64,000 nucleotides of DNA from assembly GCA_031551775.1 (NCBI GenBank), contig JAVBND010000022.1:60105-124104 (forward strand), given 5' to 3'. The DNA is from Anaerozeibacter sp031551775. Lineage in GTDB: Bacteria > Bacillota > Clostridia > Christensenellales > Aristaeellaceae. The notes under the pieces are model-generated. The model had not been told where the DNA came from. It searched no databases and saw nothing but the letters and a program-made list of their open reading frames with translations. Below, piece by piece: positions 42,192-49,830 of the stretch. Each line of letters begins with the position of its first letter. Position 1 is the first letter of the stretch. A program made the translations under genes and the position numbers.

Positions 42192-44066
42192 ATGAGGAAA
42201 CTGAAGGCTATTGCCCTGGCGCTCATTCTGGTACTGGGGACGCTGGCGGTCCTGGGCGCGCTGGCGCAGGCGATTCCGGACGGTGTTTACTATGGCGAAG
42301 CCATGGGCAACAACGACCTGGTCAAGGCTGCCGTCACGTTCAAGGACGGCAAGATCGTATCGATCGTGCCGGAGCACAAAGAAACCGCAGGACTTGGCGA
42401 TGTCGCCATGGAAAAACTGGCGGGCCAGATCGTTGAGAATCAGTCGGTCGTGGTGGACACGGTCGCGGGCGCGACCATGTCCTCCTACGCGCTGATCAAT
42501 GCCGCGGGCGAAGCGATCCGCGCGGCGGGCGGGAACCTTGACGACTTTATGGCGGCTCCCGCACAAAAGGAAGCCATCGCAGCCGAAAACATGGCGTCAG
42601 ACGTCGTGGTGATCGGCGCGGGCGGCGCGGGCATGGTGGCGGCGCTTGAAGCGGTTGAGGATGGCGCTCAGTCGGTCATCATCGTTGAGAAAGCGGCGGT
42701 CACCGGCGGCAACACCGTGCGCTCGACGGGCGGCCTGAACGCGGCGGCGACCCCCGAGCAGCAGTCGAATGAATTTTCAGAGGGCGCGGGCGTGGACAAG
42801 ACCATCGCTGCGGCCAAGGCCACGTACGGCGAAGCGCTTTCTGAGCTCATCAAGACGGTTGAGGATCAGTGGGCCGCCTATCAGACTGCGCCCGATGGGT
42901 ACTTTGATACCCCCGAACTGTTCATGCTGGATACGCTCGTCGGCGGCAAGTACATCAACAACCCCGAACTGGTGAAAACGCTGACCGAACAATCGGCGGA
43001 CGCGATCGCGTGGCTGCACACGGTCGGCGCGGACCTGACCAGCGTAGGTTCGTTCGGCGGCGCGAGCGTGAAGCGCATCCATCGACCGCTGAACGAGGAA
43101 GGCAAGGTGGTTTCGGTCGGCGGCTACCTGGTGCCGATCCTGACCAAGAACTTAGAGGAGAACGACAAGATCACCTTGCTCACGGACACCCGCGCGACCG
43201 AGATCATCATGAAGGACGGCGCGGCTTCGGGGGTCAAGTGCGAAGGCAAGGGCGGCGCGTTTGAAATTTCCGCCAAGGCGGTCATCATCGCGACCGGCGG
43301 TTTTGGCGCGAACGAAGAAATGTATACCCGGTACCAGCCCCAGCTCAAGGGGTACGTGACCACCAACAATCCCGGCGCGACGGGCGACGGCATCGCGATG
43401 GGCGAGGCGGTCGGCGCGGCGACGGTTGACATGGAGCAAATCCAGATTCACCCGACCGTCGAGCAGAATACCAGCGCCCTGATCACCGAGGGCCTGCGCG
43501 GAGACGGCGCGATCCTGGTCAACCAGGAAGGCGAGCGCTTCACCGACGAAGTCGGGACGCGCGACGTGGTCTCGGCGGCGGTCATCGCCCAGAGCGGCTC
43601 CTACGCATACCTGATCGTCGATCAGAAGATGGCCGATGCCTCCGGCGTCATCGCGGGATACATCAAGAGCGGCTTCACCACCCAGGGCGACACCTACGAG
43701 GCGCTGGCCGAGACCATCGGCGCCAACGCCGGTGCGTTCAAAGCCACCATGGAAGGCTGGAACGAGAAGGTCGCGGCGGGCAGTGATCCGGACTTTAACC
43801 GCACCTCCTTCGCTCAGGCGCTTGATGCCGCCCCCTTCTACGCGATCAAGATCGCCCCGGGCGTGCACCACACCATGGGCGGCCTCAAGATCGATGCCCA
43901 AGCTCAGGTCATCTCAACCGATGGCAACGTGATTCCCGGCCTATTCGCGGCCGGCGAAGTGACCGGCGGCGTGCACGGCGCGAACCGTCTGGGCGGCAAC
44001 GCGGTCGCCGACATCGTGGTATTCGGTCGCATCGCGGGAAAAGGCGCGGCGAACTGCGCCAAGTAA
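42192..44066 (+). CDS. Secreted FMN-binding/FAD-dependent fumarate-reductase-like flavoprotein
   Basis: 624-aa exported flavoenzyme. A signal peptide or anchor (residues 1-27) precedes an FMN-binding domain (about 30-115), whose DTVAGAT (89-95) matches the ApbE flavinylation pattern, Thr95 being the probable covalent FMN site. The rest is a FAD_binding_2 oxidoreductase of the fumarate/urocanate/methacrylate reductase family: VVIGAGGAGMVAALEA (about 140-155), TGGFGANEEM, GERFTDEVGTRD and the C-terminal HGANRLGGNA. Such proteins use an extracellular acceptor as an electron sink; the substrate is unknown. GGAGG lies 11 nt before ATG 42192. No ApbE gene is in the window. Confidence 0.88.
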   Translation: MRKLKAIALALILVLGTLAVLGALAQAIPDGVYYGEAMGNNDLVKAAVTFKDGKIVSIVPEHKETAGLGDVAMEKLAGQIVENQSVVVDTVAGATMSSYALINAAGEAIRAAGGNLDDFMAAPAQKEAIAAENMASDVVVIGAGGAGMVAALEAVEDGAQSVIIVEKAAVTGGNTVRSTGGLNAAATPEQQSNEFSEGAGVDKTIAAAKATYGEALSELIKTVEDQWAAYQTAPDGYFDTPELFMLDTLVGGKYINNPELVKTLTEQSADAIAWLHTVGADLTSVGSFGGASVKRIHRPLNEEGKVVSVGGYLVPILTKNLEENDKITLLTDTRATEIIMKDGAASGVKCEGKGGAFEISAKAVIIATGGFGANEEMYTRYQPQLKGYVTTNNPGATGDGIAMGEAVGAATVDMEQIQIHPTVEQNTSALITEGLRGDGAILVNQEGERFTDEVGTRDVVSAAVIAQSGSYAYLIVDQKMADASGVIAGYIKSGFTTQGDTYEALAETIGANAGAFKATMEGWNEKVAAGSDPDFNRTSFAQALDAAPFYAIKIAPGVHHTMGGLKIDAQAQVISTDGNVIPGLFAAGEVTGGVHGANRLGGNAVADIVVFGRIAGKGAANCAK

Positions 44067-44076
44067 ATGCTGATGT

Positions 44077-44116
44077 AAAAAAATCGGGGCCACCGCAGTG
44101 CGGCGGCCCCCGTTTT
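44077..44116. terminator. Bidirectional terminator between the flavoprotein and NFACT genes
   Basis: A stem CGGGGCC-a-CCGC/GCGG-c-GGCCCCCG (44085-44112, loop AGT) is followed by TTTT (44113-44116) on the plus strand and by seven T residues on the minus strand (complement of 44077-44083). It ends both convergent transcripts. Confidence 0.85.
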
Positions 44117-44154
44117 ATACCCCGTCGTCCTTTCCCAAGCCGCGCGCCGCCTTC

Positions 44155-45894
44155 TCACGGGGCTATGACGATTCCCTTCATCGCTTCGGCGTCGGGCGTC
44201 ACGTAAAGCGTCCTTTGATGGGTGTAGATCACAAAGCCCGGCTTCGCGCCGGAGGGCTTTTTGACGTACTTGCGCAGCGTGTAATCGACCGGCACGAGCG
44301 ATGACGCGCCGCCCTTTGAATGTTTCGCGGCCAGGAGCGCCGCCTCAACGAGCGTTTGATCGTCCACGACCGCGCCCACGATGACGACGTGCGAGCCCGG
44401 CATACCCTTGGCGTGCAGCCACGTCTCCCCCGGCTGCGCGTCCTGCGTCAGGCGGTCGTTTTGCAGGTTGTTGCGCCCGACCAAAATATGCGCGCCGGTC
44501 GAAGCCAAGTAATGAATGGGTTCGGACGGCGCCAGCTTCTTAAGCTGGCGGCGGTTGTGGGTCGCACGCACGAATCCAAGCCGTTCGAGCTCTTCTCGGA
44601 TCTCGTTCAGGCCGGCTTCATCTTCGCACGCGTCCAGGTTGTACAACTGTCCCTCGAAATAGGAAAGCTCCTCTTCCGTCTTGACTCGCTGCGCGGCGGC
44701 CAGTTCCCGCGCCGAACGCGCCTTCTGGTAGAGCTTGAAGTAGCGCTGCGCGTTTTGGCCGGGCGAAAGCTTCTCGTCGAGCTCGACTTCCATCTCGCCG
44801 CACTCGGGGTCGTAATAATTGGTCACGAGTACCTTTTTTTGCCCCTTGCTTACCCTGGCCTGCGCGGCGGTCAGGAGCTCGCCCTTGATCCGGTACTCCT
44901 CCATGCGCGCACTCAACGACAGCGCCTCAAGTTGCAAGGCCAGCTTTTTTTCGCACCGTTCGATGTTGTTCTTGAGCACGCGGCGCAGTGAAGCCGATTT
45001 TTGCCTGATCCGGTCGGTCAAGTCCTTCTCGCGGTAAAACGCGTCCATGGCGCTTGATAAATCGGCCATTTCGCGGGATTCGAATCCTTCATATATGGCG
45101 TATGCAAACGCGGTCACGTCGTACGGCACGCCCTCGGAATCGAGCACCAGGCGCGCGGCAGGTTCCGGCGGGTCGCTCAAAAAACCGGCGACGCGCGCGG
45201 CAACGCGGGATAGGTCCGTTTCTTCCAGAATCGCGCCTTCCGCGCCCGCCGCGCGCCGCGCGAGTTCCTCTGCGCTCTGCCGCGAAAGGCCCGTCACACA
45301 CTCGCCCAGCGCCTTGTGAAGCGTTCCCGCCCCCTTGCGCGCAAGCGCGCGTTCAAGCTGCGCCGCGTCCAGCGCGTCATAGCGCAGCTTGCCCTGCTCG
45401 GGCGGCCTTTCATATTGAAGTCCCGGCAGCACCTCGCGCATGCGGCTGATGTCCTCCGTAACGTGGCGCGCGCAGTCGATGATGCGCTTATCCGGCGCAA
45501 CCAATATAAGATTTGAGTGCTTGCCCATGAACTCGCACACGAGCGTCAGCACGCGCGGATCGCCGAGCTCGGAAAAATTCTCAACATCGATCTCAAGTAT
45601 CCGGTCCCCGAGCGCCTGCCTGATGGCCGCGACGCGCCCGCCCACCAGGTGCTTCCTGAGCAGCATGCAAAACATAGGCGGTTCCATGGGGTTGTTCTTC
45701 TTGACAGTTGTCAAATGCGCGCGCGCGATGCCCGCGTTGGCGCTGAGCAGCAGCGACATCGCCTGAGCGCGGTTGCGTACCGTCAAGATCAATTCGTCGC
45801 GCTCGGGCTGCATAACCTTATCCACGCGCCCGCCTGCAAGCGCGCCGTTCAGTTCGCGCGCCACGTAGCCAAGCGTCAGTCCGTCCATCGGCAT
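44155..45894 (-). CDS. rqcH: NFACT-family RqcH (Rqc2 homologue, also called FbpA)
   Basis: 579-aa ribosome-quality-control protein. It binds the 50S subunit with a stalled peptidyl-tRNA and recruits tRNA-Ala to add alanine tails. The NFACT-N domain starts MDGLTLGYVARELNG and contains the Asp-Arg pair in GDRILEI thought to be needed for tailing. A helix-hairpin and coiled-coil middle (about 200-420) precedes NFACT-R, with TWLHAKGMPGSHVVI and VDYTLRKYVKKPSGAKPG near the end. The start at 45894 is chosen because GGAGG is 8 nt upstream; the frame is open to 46008. The leader upstream contains hairpin element copy B. Confidence 0.9.
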   Translation of the reverse strand: MPMDGLTLGYVARELNGALAGGRVDKVMQPERDELILTVRNRAQAMSLLLSANAGIARAHLTTVKKNNPMEPPMFCMLLRKHLVGGRVAAIRQALGDRILEIDVENFSELGDPRVLTLVCEFMGKHSNLILVAPDKRIIDCARHVTEDISRMREVLPGLQYERPPEQGKLRYDALDAAQLERALARKGAGTLHKALGECVTGLSRQSAEELARRAAGAEGAILEETDLSRVAARVAGFLSDPPEPAARLVLDSEGVPYDVTAFAYAIYEGFESREMADLSSAMDAFYREKDLTDRIRQKSASLRRVLKNNIERCEKKLALQLEALSLSARMEEYRIKGELLTAAQARVSKGQKKVLVTNYYDPECGEMEVELDEKLSPGQNAQRYFKLYQKARSARELAAAQRVKTEEELSYFEGQLYNLDACEDEAGLNEIREELERLGFVRATHNRRQLKKLAPSEPIHYLASTGAHILVGRNNLQNDRLTQDAQPGETWLHAKGMPGSHVVIVGAVVDDQTLVEAALLAAKHSKGGASSLVPVDYTLRKYVKKPSGAKPGFVIYTHQRTLYVTPDAEAMKGIVIAP

Positions 45895-45958
45895 AAAGAT
45901 ATCCTCCATGAGAAAGTCTATGGCGACACCGCGCCGCGTGTGGATGTGATGATGGGAT

Positions 45959-46047
45959 GATTTTTCGTCCAGGTGGTCCTGCAAAAACCGCAGGACTGGC
46001 AGCGTCAATTCAAGTGTTTTTGCAGGGCCGCATGGGCGGAAAAGCAG
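45959..46047. repeat. 89-bp dispersed hairpin element, copy B
   Basis: Second 89-bp copy, same length as 19872-19960. The terminal stem is TTTTTCGTCC (45961-45970) with GGGCGGAAAA (46034-46043), identical to copy A. The inner stem is CCTGCAAAAAC (45978-45988) with GTTTTTGCAGG (46016-46026), a perfect 11 bp. Here G-C of copy A is replaced by A-T and T-G by C-G, i.e. compensatory changes. It lies 65 bp upstream of rqcH, in its presumed 5' leader on the minus strand. Confidence 0.8.
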
Positions 46048-46089
46048 CCCGTCAGCGCGTTCGCACGCTGTGCGGTGTCGCCCTATGTT

Positions 46090-46118
46090 ATTATATCGAA
46101 AACCGCCGCTTTACGCAA
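46090..46118 (-). promoter_or_regulatory. Possible promoter of rqcH
   Basis: On the minus strand TATAAT (46090-46095) has TTGCGT 17 bp upstream (46113-46118). If used, the transcript begins near 46083 and includes hairpin element copy B in its 5' leader. Confidence 0.45.
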
Positions 46119-46136
46119 TCTAGGCGCGCTGTTCTG

Positions 46137-46145
46137 TGGTAAAAT
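46137..46145 (+). promoter_or_regulatory. Possible extended -10 for the GerMN gene
   Basis: TGgTAAAAT at 46137-46145 resembles an extended -10 element, 110 nt before the ATG at 46256. No fitting -35 was seen. Confidence 0.35.
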
Positions 46146-46255
46146 ACAAGCGAAGAAATCCTCCGGGGCTCACCTTTCGTGCCAGGCCCGTGTTCTGTCT
46201 GTCCCTCTCATGGAATAGATTGAAACGCGAGACTAAAAGGCAGGGAGGGTTTGGA

Positions 46256-47374
46256 ATGAAGTTTAGCACAAGCCAGCGCACGCTTTACCTGCTCAGTGCG
46301 GTGTTGCTGGCGCTGACACTGGTCATTGTCGTAGCGTGGGGCTTGTGGCGCGCGCCTGACGCTTCGACGGACGGATCGGCGGGCGCGCCCGCTACGCAGC
46401 AACAGGCCACGCCTGAGCCCGTTCAGGACTTAGAGATGACCGACACCGGTTTAAGCGACACGGCGGCGGCGGAAGGCACCGTAAAAACGGTGGTCTACTA
46501 TCAGGACAACTACGGCTACCTGGTGCCTGTGACGCGCTCAATCCCGAATGAAGCGGGCATCGCCAAGGCAACGCTGTCCATGATGGTCAAGTCCAACTAC
46601 AACGACATGGAAGCCGCGCGGCTGGGCTTGAGGACAGTGCTGCCGGAAGGCACGACGGTGGATCTTGACGTAAGCAAGGAAGGCACCGCGCGCATCGACC
46701 TGGGCGAGACGGTGCTTAAGATGGCGGATGCGCAGGCCGAAGCCAACATGGTCGAAGCGGTGGTGCAAACGCTGACCGAGTTCCCCACGGTCAACAAGGT
46801 GGAATTCCTGATCGGCGGCAAGAAGCGCGACAAGCTGACCTTTGGAACGCCGGTCGCGGGCACGTTTGAGCGCGGGTCGATCAACCTTGAATCGAGCGGT
46901 GAGAGCGTGGTCGAACCCACCAGCATGCAGACGGTCGAGCTGTACTTCCCCGGCGATTCATCCTCATCGCTCCTGGTGCCGGTTACGCGCATGGTCTATG
47001 GATCAAGCGACATCAACACGGCGGTATTGGAACTTGCCAAGGGCCCGAGCGGCCAAAGCCCGCTTGACAACACGCTGCCTTCCGGCTGCGGGCTGATCGG
47101 GGTAACGGTAAAAGATGGCGTGGCGACGCTCAACTTTACCAAGGAATTCATGAACATCGCCGAGAACAGCGACGGCGGCCGCGTGGCGTTGCGCGCGCTG
47201 GTGCTCACCTGCACCAAGTTTGACGGCATCAAACACGTAAACGTTGAGGTTGAAGGCCAGCCCTACGATCCCGGCCAGTCCACCCTCGCCGTTCCCACCT
47301 TTGTCAACGACGCGGCGAGCCTCACCCAGGAATACATTCGCACGCAAACAGCGGCGATCATCGACATCGAATAA
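46256..47374 (+). CDS. Membrane-anchored protein with two GerMN domains
   Basis: 372-aa protein. Residues 8-33 form one transmembrane anchor (LYLLSAVLLALTLVIVVAWGL), followed by a low-complexity Ala/Ser/Gln linker to about 60. Two GerMN (sporulation/germination) domains follow, at about 85-195 and 235-365, each with the family strands KTVVYYQDNYGYLVPVTR or VELYFPGDSSSSLLVPVTR and an ATLSMMVK/AVLELAKGP helix. GerMN proteins contribute to spore-cortex or envelope assembly. GGGAGGG is 6 nt before ATG 46256. It lies just ahead of the rph-rdgB fusion. Confidence 0.85.
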   Translation: MKFSTSQRTLYLLSAVLLALTLVIVVAWGLWRAPDASTDGSAGAPATQQQATPEPVQDLEMTDTGLSDTAAAEGTVKTVVYYQDNYGYLVPVTRSIPNEAGIAKATLSMMVKSNYNDMEAARLGLRTVLPEGTTVDLDVSKEGTARIDLGETVLKMADAQAEANMVEAVVQTLTEFPTVNKVEFLIGGKKRDKLTFGTPVAGTFERGSINLESSGESVVEPTSMQTVELYFPGDSSSSLLVPVTRMVYGSSDINTAVLELAKGPSGQSPLDNTLPSGCGLIGVTVKDGVATLNFTKEFMNIAENSDGGRVALRALVLTCTKFDGIKHVNVEVEGQPYDPGQSTLAVPTFVNDAASLTQEYIRTQTAAIIDIE

Positions 47375-47392
47375 GATTGGGAGTCAAAACGA

Positions 47393-48724
47393 ATGCGAAT
47401 TGATGAACGGCAAAACGACGAACTCAGACCCGTAGAAATCATCCGGGACTATACCGAAATGGCGGCGGGCAGCGCGCTCATCATCTCGGGCAAGACGCGC
47501 GTACTGTGTACGGCCTCGTATGAACAGGGCGTTCCACCCTTCCTGAAGGGCCAGGGCAAGGGCTGGGTGACGGCGGAATACGCCATGCTGCCCGGCGCGA
47601 CGCCAACGAGAAAGGCCCGCGACGGCATAAAAAAGGACGGCCGGTCAGTCGAAATTTCGCGGCTGATCGGCCGCGCTGTGCGCGCGTGTTGCGATTTGAC
47701 GCGCATGGGCGAGAACACGATCACGCTCGACTGCGACGTATTGCAGGCCGACGGCGGCACGCGCACCGCCGCGATCACCGGCGCGTTCGTCGCGCTGTGT
47801 TTGGCGGTTGACAAGCTTATCCGGCGCGGCGCGCTCAAGGACTCCCCCATCGTCAAGCGCTTGTCCGCCGTCAGTGTGGGGCTGGTAGACGATGAAGCGT
47901 TGCTCGACTTGTGTTACCCCGAAGACAGCCGCGCGCAGGTGGACATGAACGTCGTCATGACGCTTGACAAGCGGGGCGCAGTCGCCTTCGTCGAAGTGCA
48001 GGGCACGGGCGAAGGCCGCACCTTCAGCCGCGATGAACTTGGGACTTTGCTCGACCTGGCTGAAAAAGGCGGGCGCGCGCTGATGGCGGCGCAAGACAAA
48101 GCGCTCGGGGATGCGGCCCACGTGATCGGCAAAAAGCCGCGCCTCGTCATGGCGAGCGGGAATTTCGGCAAGCTCAAGGAACTGCGCTTGCTCCTCGGCG
48201 ACCGGTTCGACGTAGTATCCATGAAAGAAATGGGCGCCCAAATCGATGTGGAAGAAACCGGCGAGACCTTTGAAGAAAACGCGCTGATCAAGGCGGAGGC
48301 GCTCCTGCGCCTGACGGGATGCGCCAGCGTGGCGGACGATTCTGGACTTGAGGTGGACGCGCTGGGCGGCCGCCCCGGCGTGTATTCGGCGCGCTACGCG
48401 GGCGTACACGGCGACGATGAAGCCAACAACCGCTTGTTGCTTAAAGAACTCGACGGCAAGCGCAACCGCGCCGCGCGCTACGTCTGCGCCATGGCGCTCG
48501 TCAGGCCCGGGCACAAGCCGCTGACCGCGCGCGGCACGTGTGAAGGTGAAATCCTGACAAGCGATCGCGGCGACGGCGGCTTTGGCTACGACCCGCTTTT
48601 CTATTCGGACGACCTTAAAGAAACTTTTGCCGAGGCCAGCCTCGAGGCCAAGAACCGGATCTCGCATCGCGCGCGCGCGATCAACGCCTTGACCCGCCTG
48701 ATGGAGGGCGAAGAAAGTGTATAG
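47393..48724 (+). CDS. rph-rdgB: RNase PH fused to RdgB-type XTP/dITP diphosphatase
   Basis: 443-aa two-enzyme fusion. Residues 1-245 are RNase PH, a phosphorolytic 3'-5' exonuclease for tRNA ends: RPVEIIRDYTEMAAGSAL, GWVTAEYAMLPGAT, GRSVEISRLIGRA and DCDVLQADGGTRTAAI. From about 247 (KPRLVMASGNFGKLKEL) an RdgB/Ham1 domain hydrolyses XTP and dITP: EETGETFEENALIKAEA, SVADDSGLEVDALGGRPG, GFGYDPLFY and ISHRARA are intact. Fusions of this kind occur in some Bacillota. It is followed by a phosphodiesterase whose GTG start overlaps its end by 8 nt. Confidence 0.93.
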   Translation: MRIDERQNDELRPVEIIRDYTEMAAGSALIISGKTRVLCTASYEQGVPPFLKGQGKGWVTAEYAMLPGATPTRKARDGIKKDGRSVEISRLIGRAVRACCDLTRMGENTITLDCDVLQADGGTRTAAITGAFVALCLAVDKLIRRGALKDSPIVKRLSAVSVGLVDDEALLDLCYPEDSRAQVDMNVVMTLDKRGAVAFVEVQGTGEGRTFSRDELGTLLDLAEKGGRALMAAQDKALGDAAHVIGKKPRLVMASGNFGKLKELRLLLGDRFDVVSMKEMGAQIDVEETGETFEENALIKAEALLRLTGCASVADDSGLEVDALGGRPGVYSARYAGVHGDDEANNRLLLKELDGKRNRAARYVCAMALVRPGHKPLTARGTCEGEILTSDRGDGGFGYDPLFYSDDLKETFAEASLEAKNRISHRARAINALTRLMEGEESV

Positions 48725-49178
48725 GCTGGGCATCGTATCCGACAGCCACGGTATAAAAAGCCATATCGAGCTGGCGGCCGCGGCGCTTGGCCATTGCGAC
48801 GCCATAACCCACCTCGGCGACACGGTGTCCGACGCCGAGCAGCTGAAGGTCCTGCTGAGCGCGCCGGTGTTGAGCGTGCGCGGCAACTGCGACAGCCTTT
48901 ACGCAAAAGCGCCGGAGGAACTCACCGTAACGATCAGCGGTACAAAGCTGCTCATGGTCCACGGCCACCGTCAGCGGGTGAAGGACGGCCTCACGGCATT
49001 GTGGCTGCGCGCCGAGGAAGCGGGGTGCCAAATCGCGCTCTACGGGCACACCCACCGCCCCTGCGTAGAGCGCGCGGGCGGCGTAATGCTGGTCAATCCC
49101 GGAGCATTGATGGACGGCCGATATGCAATCTTGGAGTTTCGGGAACATGGCGCGGTTCCCGTGATGAAAATTCTGTAA
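48717..49178 (+). CDS. YfcE/MJ0936-type metallophosphodiesterase
   Basis: 153-aa calcineurin-like phosphoesterase. Metal-binding motifs in order: DSHG (residues 9-12), HLGDT, RGNCD, MVHGH and YGHTHRP, all present, so it is probably active. Family members hydrolyse bis-pNPP in vitro; the physiological substrate is unknown. The start is GTG 48717, inside the end of the rph-rdgB gene (8-nt overlap), a common neighbour arrangement in Clostridia. Confidence 0.88.
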   Translation: MYRLGIVSDSHGIKSHIELAAAALGHCDAITHLGDTVSDAEQLKVLLSAPVLSVRGNCDSLYAKAPEELTVTISGTKLLMVHGHRQRVKDGLTALWLRAEEAGCQIALYGHTHRPCVERAGGVMLVNPGALMDGRYAILEFREHGAVPVMKIL

Positions 49179-49184
49179 AAGCTA

Positions 49185-49213
49185 TGGACAAACAATGCGC
49201 TTCATGCTATACT
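49185..49213 (+). promoter_or_regulatory. Promoter of the tRNA cluster
   Basis: TGGACA (49185-49190), a 17-bp spacer and TATACT (49208-49213) with an extended TG at 49205. It is 62 bp before the first tRNA. Confidence 0.75.
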
Positions 49214-49275
49214 CTTACATTGTCAGCGGCGATTTTTGCCGCCGCCCTTGGGCGGAAGCGCCCGTTCGACGGTTT

Positions 49276-49352
<77 letters not shown>

Positions 49353-49355
49353 TAT

Positions 49356-49433
49356 GGTGGATGTAGCTCAGGTGGTTAGAGTGCCAGGTTGTGGCCCTGG
49401 AGGTCGTGGGTTCGATCCCCATCATCCACCCCA
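49356..49433 (+). tRNA. tRNA-His (anticodon GTG)
   Basis: 78 nt including the extra 5' G (-1) opposite discriminator C, which identifies tRNA-His. Acceptor GTGGATG/CATCCAC, anticodon loop TTGTGGC (GTG at 49391-49393), encoded CCA. A T-run follows directly. Confidence 0.95.
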
Positions 49434-49492
49434 TTTTTTTCGGGCGTGTATCGCCCTGGCCGCGGTCTGAACGGCTGCGCCGCACTTCGCCT

Positions 49493-49568
49493 TGGGGCGT
49501 CGCCAAGCGGTTAAGGCACAAGACTTTGACTCTTGTATGCGCAGGTTCAAATCCTGCCGCCCCAGCCA
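49493..49568 (+). tRNA. tRNA-Gln (anticodon TTG)
   Basis: 76 nt with acceptor TGGGGCG/CGCCCCA, anticodon loop CTTTGAC (TTG at 49526-49528), T-arm GGTTCAAATCC and encoded CCA. Confidence 0.95.
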
Positions 49569-49573
49569 GTTTA

Positions 49574-49649
49574 GATCCATTAGCTCAGTCGGTAGAGCAT
49601 CTGACTTTTAATCAGAGGGTCTGGAGTTCGAGTCTCCAATGGATCACCA
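49574..49649 (+). tRNA. tRNA-Lys (anticodon TTT)
   Basis: 76 nt with acceptor GATCCAT/ATGGATC, anticodon loop CTTTTAA (TTT at 49607-49609), T-loop TTCGAGT and encoded CCA. Last tRNA of the cluster. Confidence 0.95.
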
Positions 49650-49656
49650 AGAAAAC

Positions 49657-49698
49657 AAGCCCCGTAAATGCTGGAAACCCAGCATTTACGAGGCTTTT
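49657..49698 (+). terminator. Terminator of the tRNA cluster
   Basis: AAGCC-c-CGTAAATGCTGG with CCAGCATTTACG-a-GGCTT (loop AAAC) is a long, nearly perfect stem ending in TTTTCT. It lies 7 bp after tRNA-Lys. Confidence 0.85.
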
Positions 49699-49732
49699 CT
49701 CATGCTTCCATTTTCAATGGCATGGGTAAACT

Positions 49733-49773
49733 CGTTCCCGCGTTTCCCATGAAACACCAAAGGGAAAGGAACG
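49733..49773 (-). other. Stem-loop after the peptide-binding protein gene
   Basis: CGTTCC-CGCG-TTTCCC pairs with GGGAAA-GGAACG. It lies in the 130-bp gap between the tRNA terminator and the stop of the minus-strand binding-protein gene. There is no U-run; it may be a weak terminator or an mRNA end structure. The rest of the gap shows nothing recognisable. Confidence 0.35.
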
Positions 49774-49830
49774 CGGTCATGCGCGAAAAGACTGTAAAAG
49801 ACGCCCCTGACAATCTCGGGTAAACACCGT

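Noticed and set aside
49434..49441. T-run after tRNA-His as a terminator
   Set aside because: No hairpin other than the tRNA itself precedes it, and two more tRNAs follow before a clear terminator.
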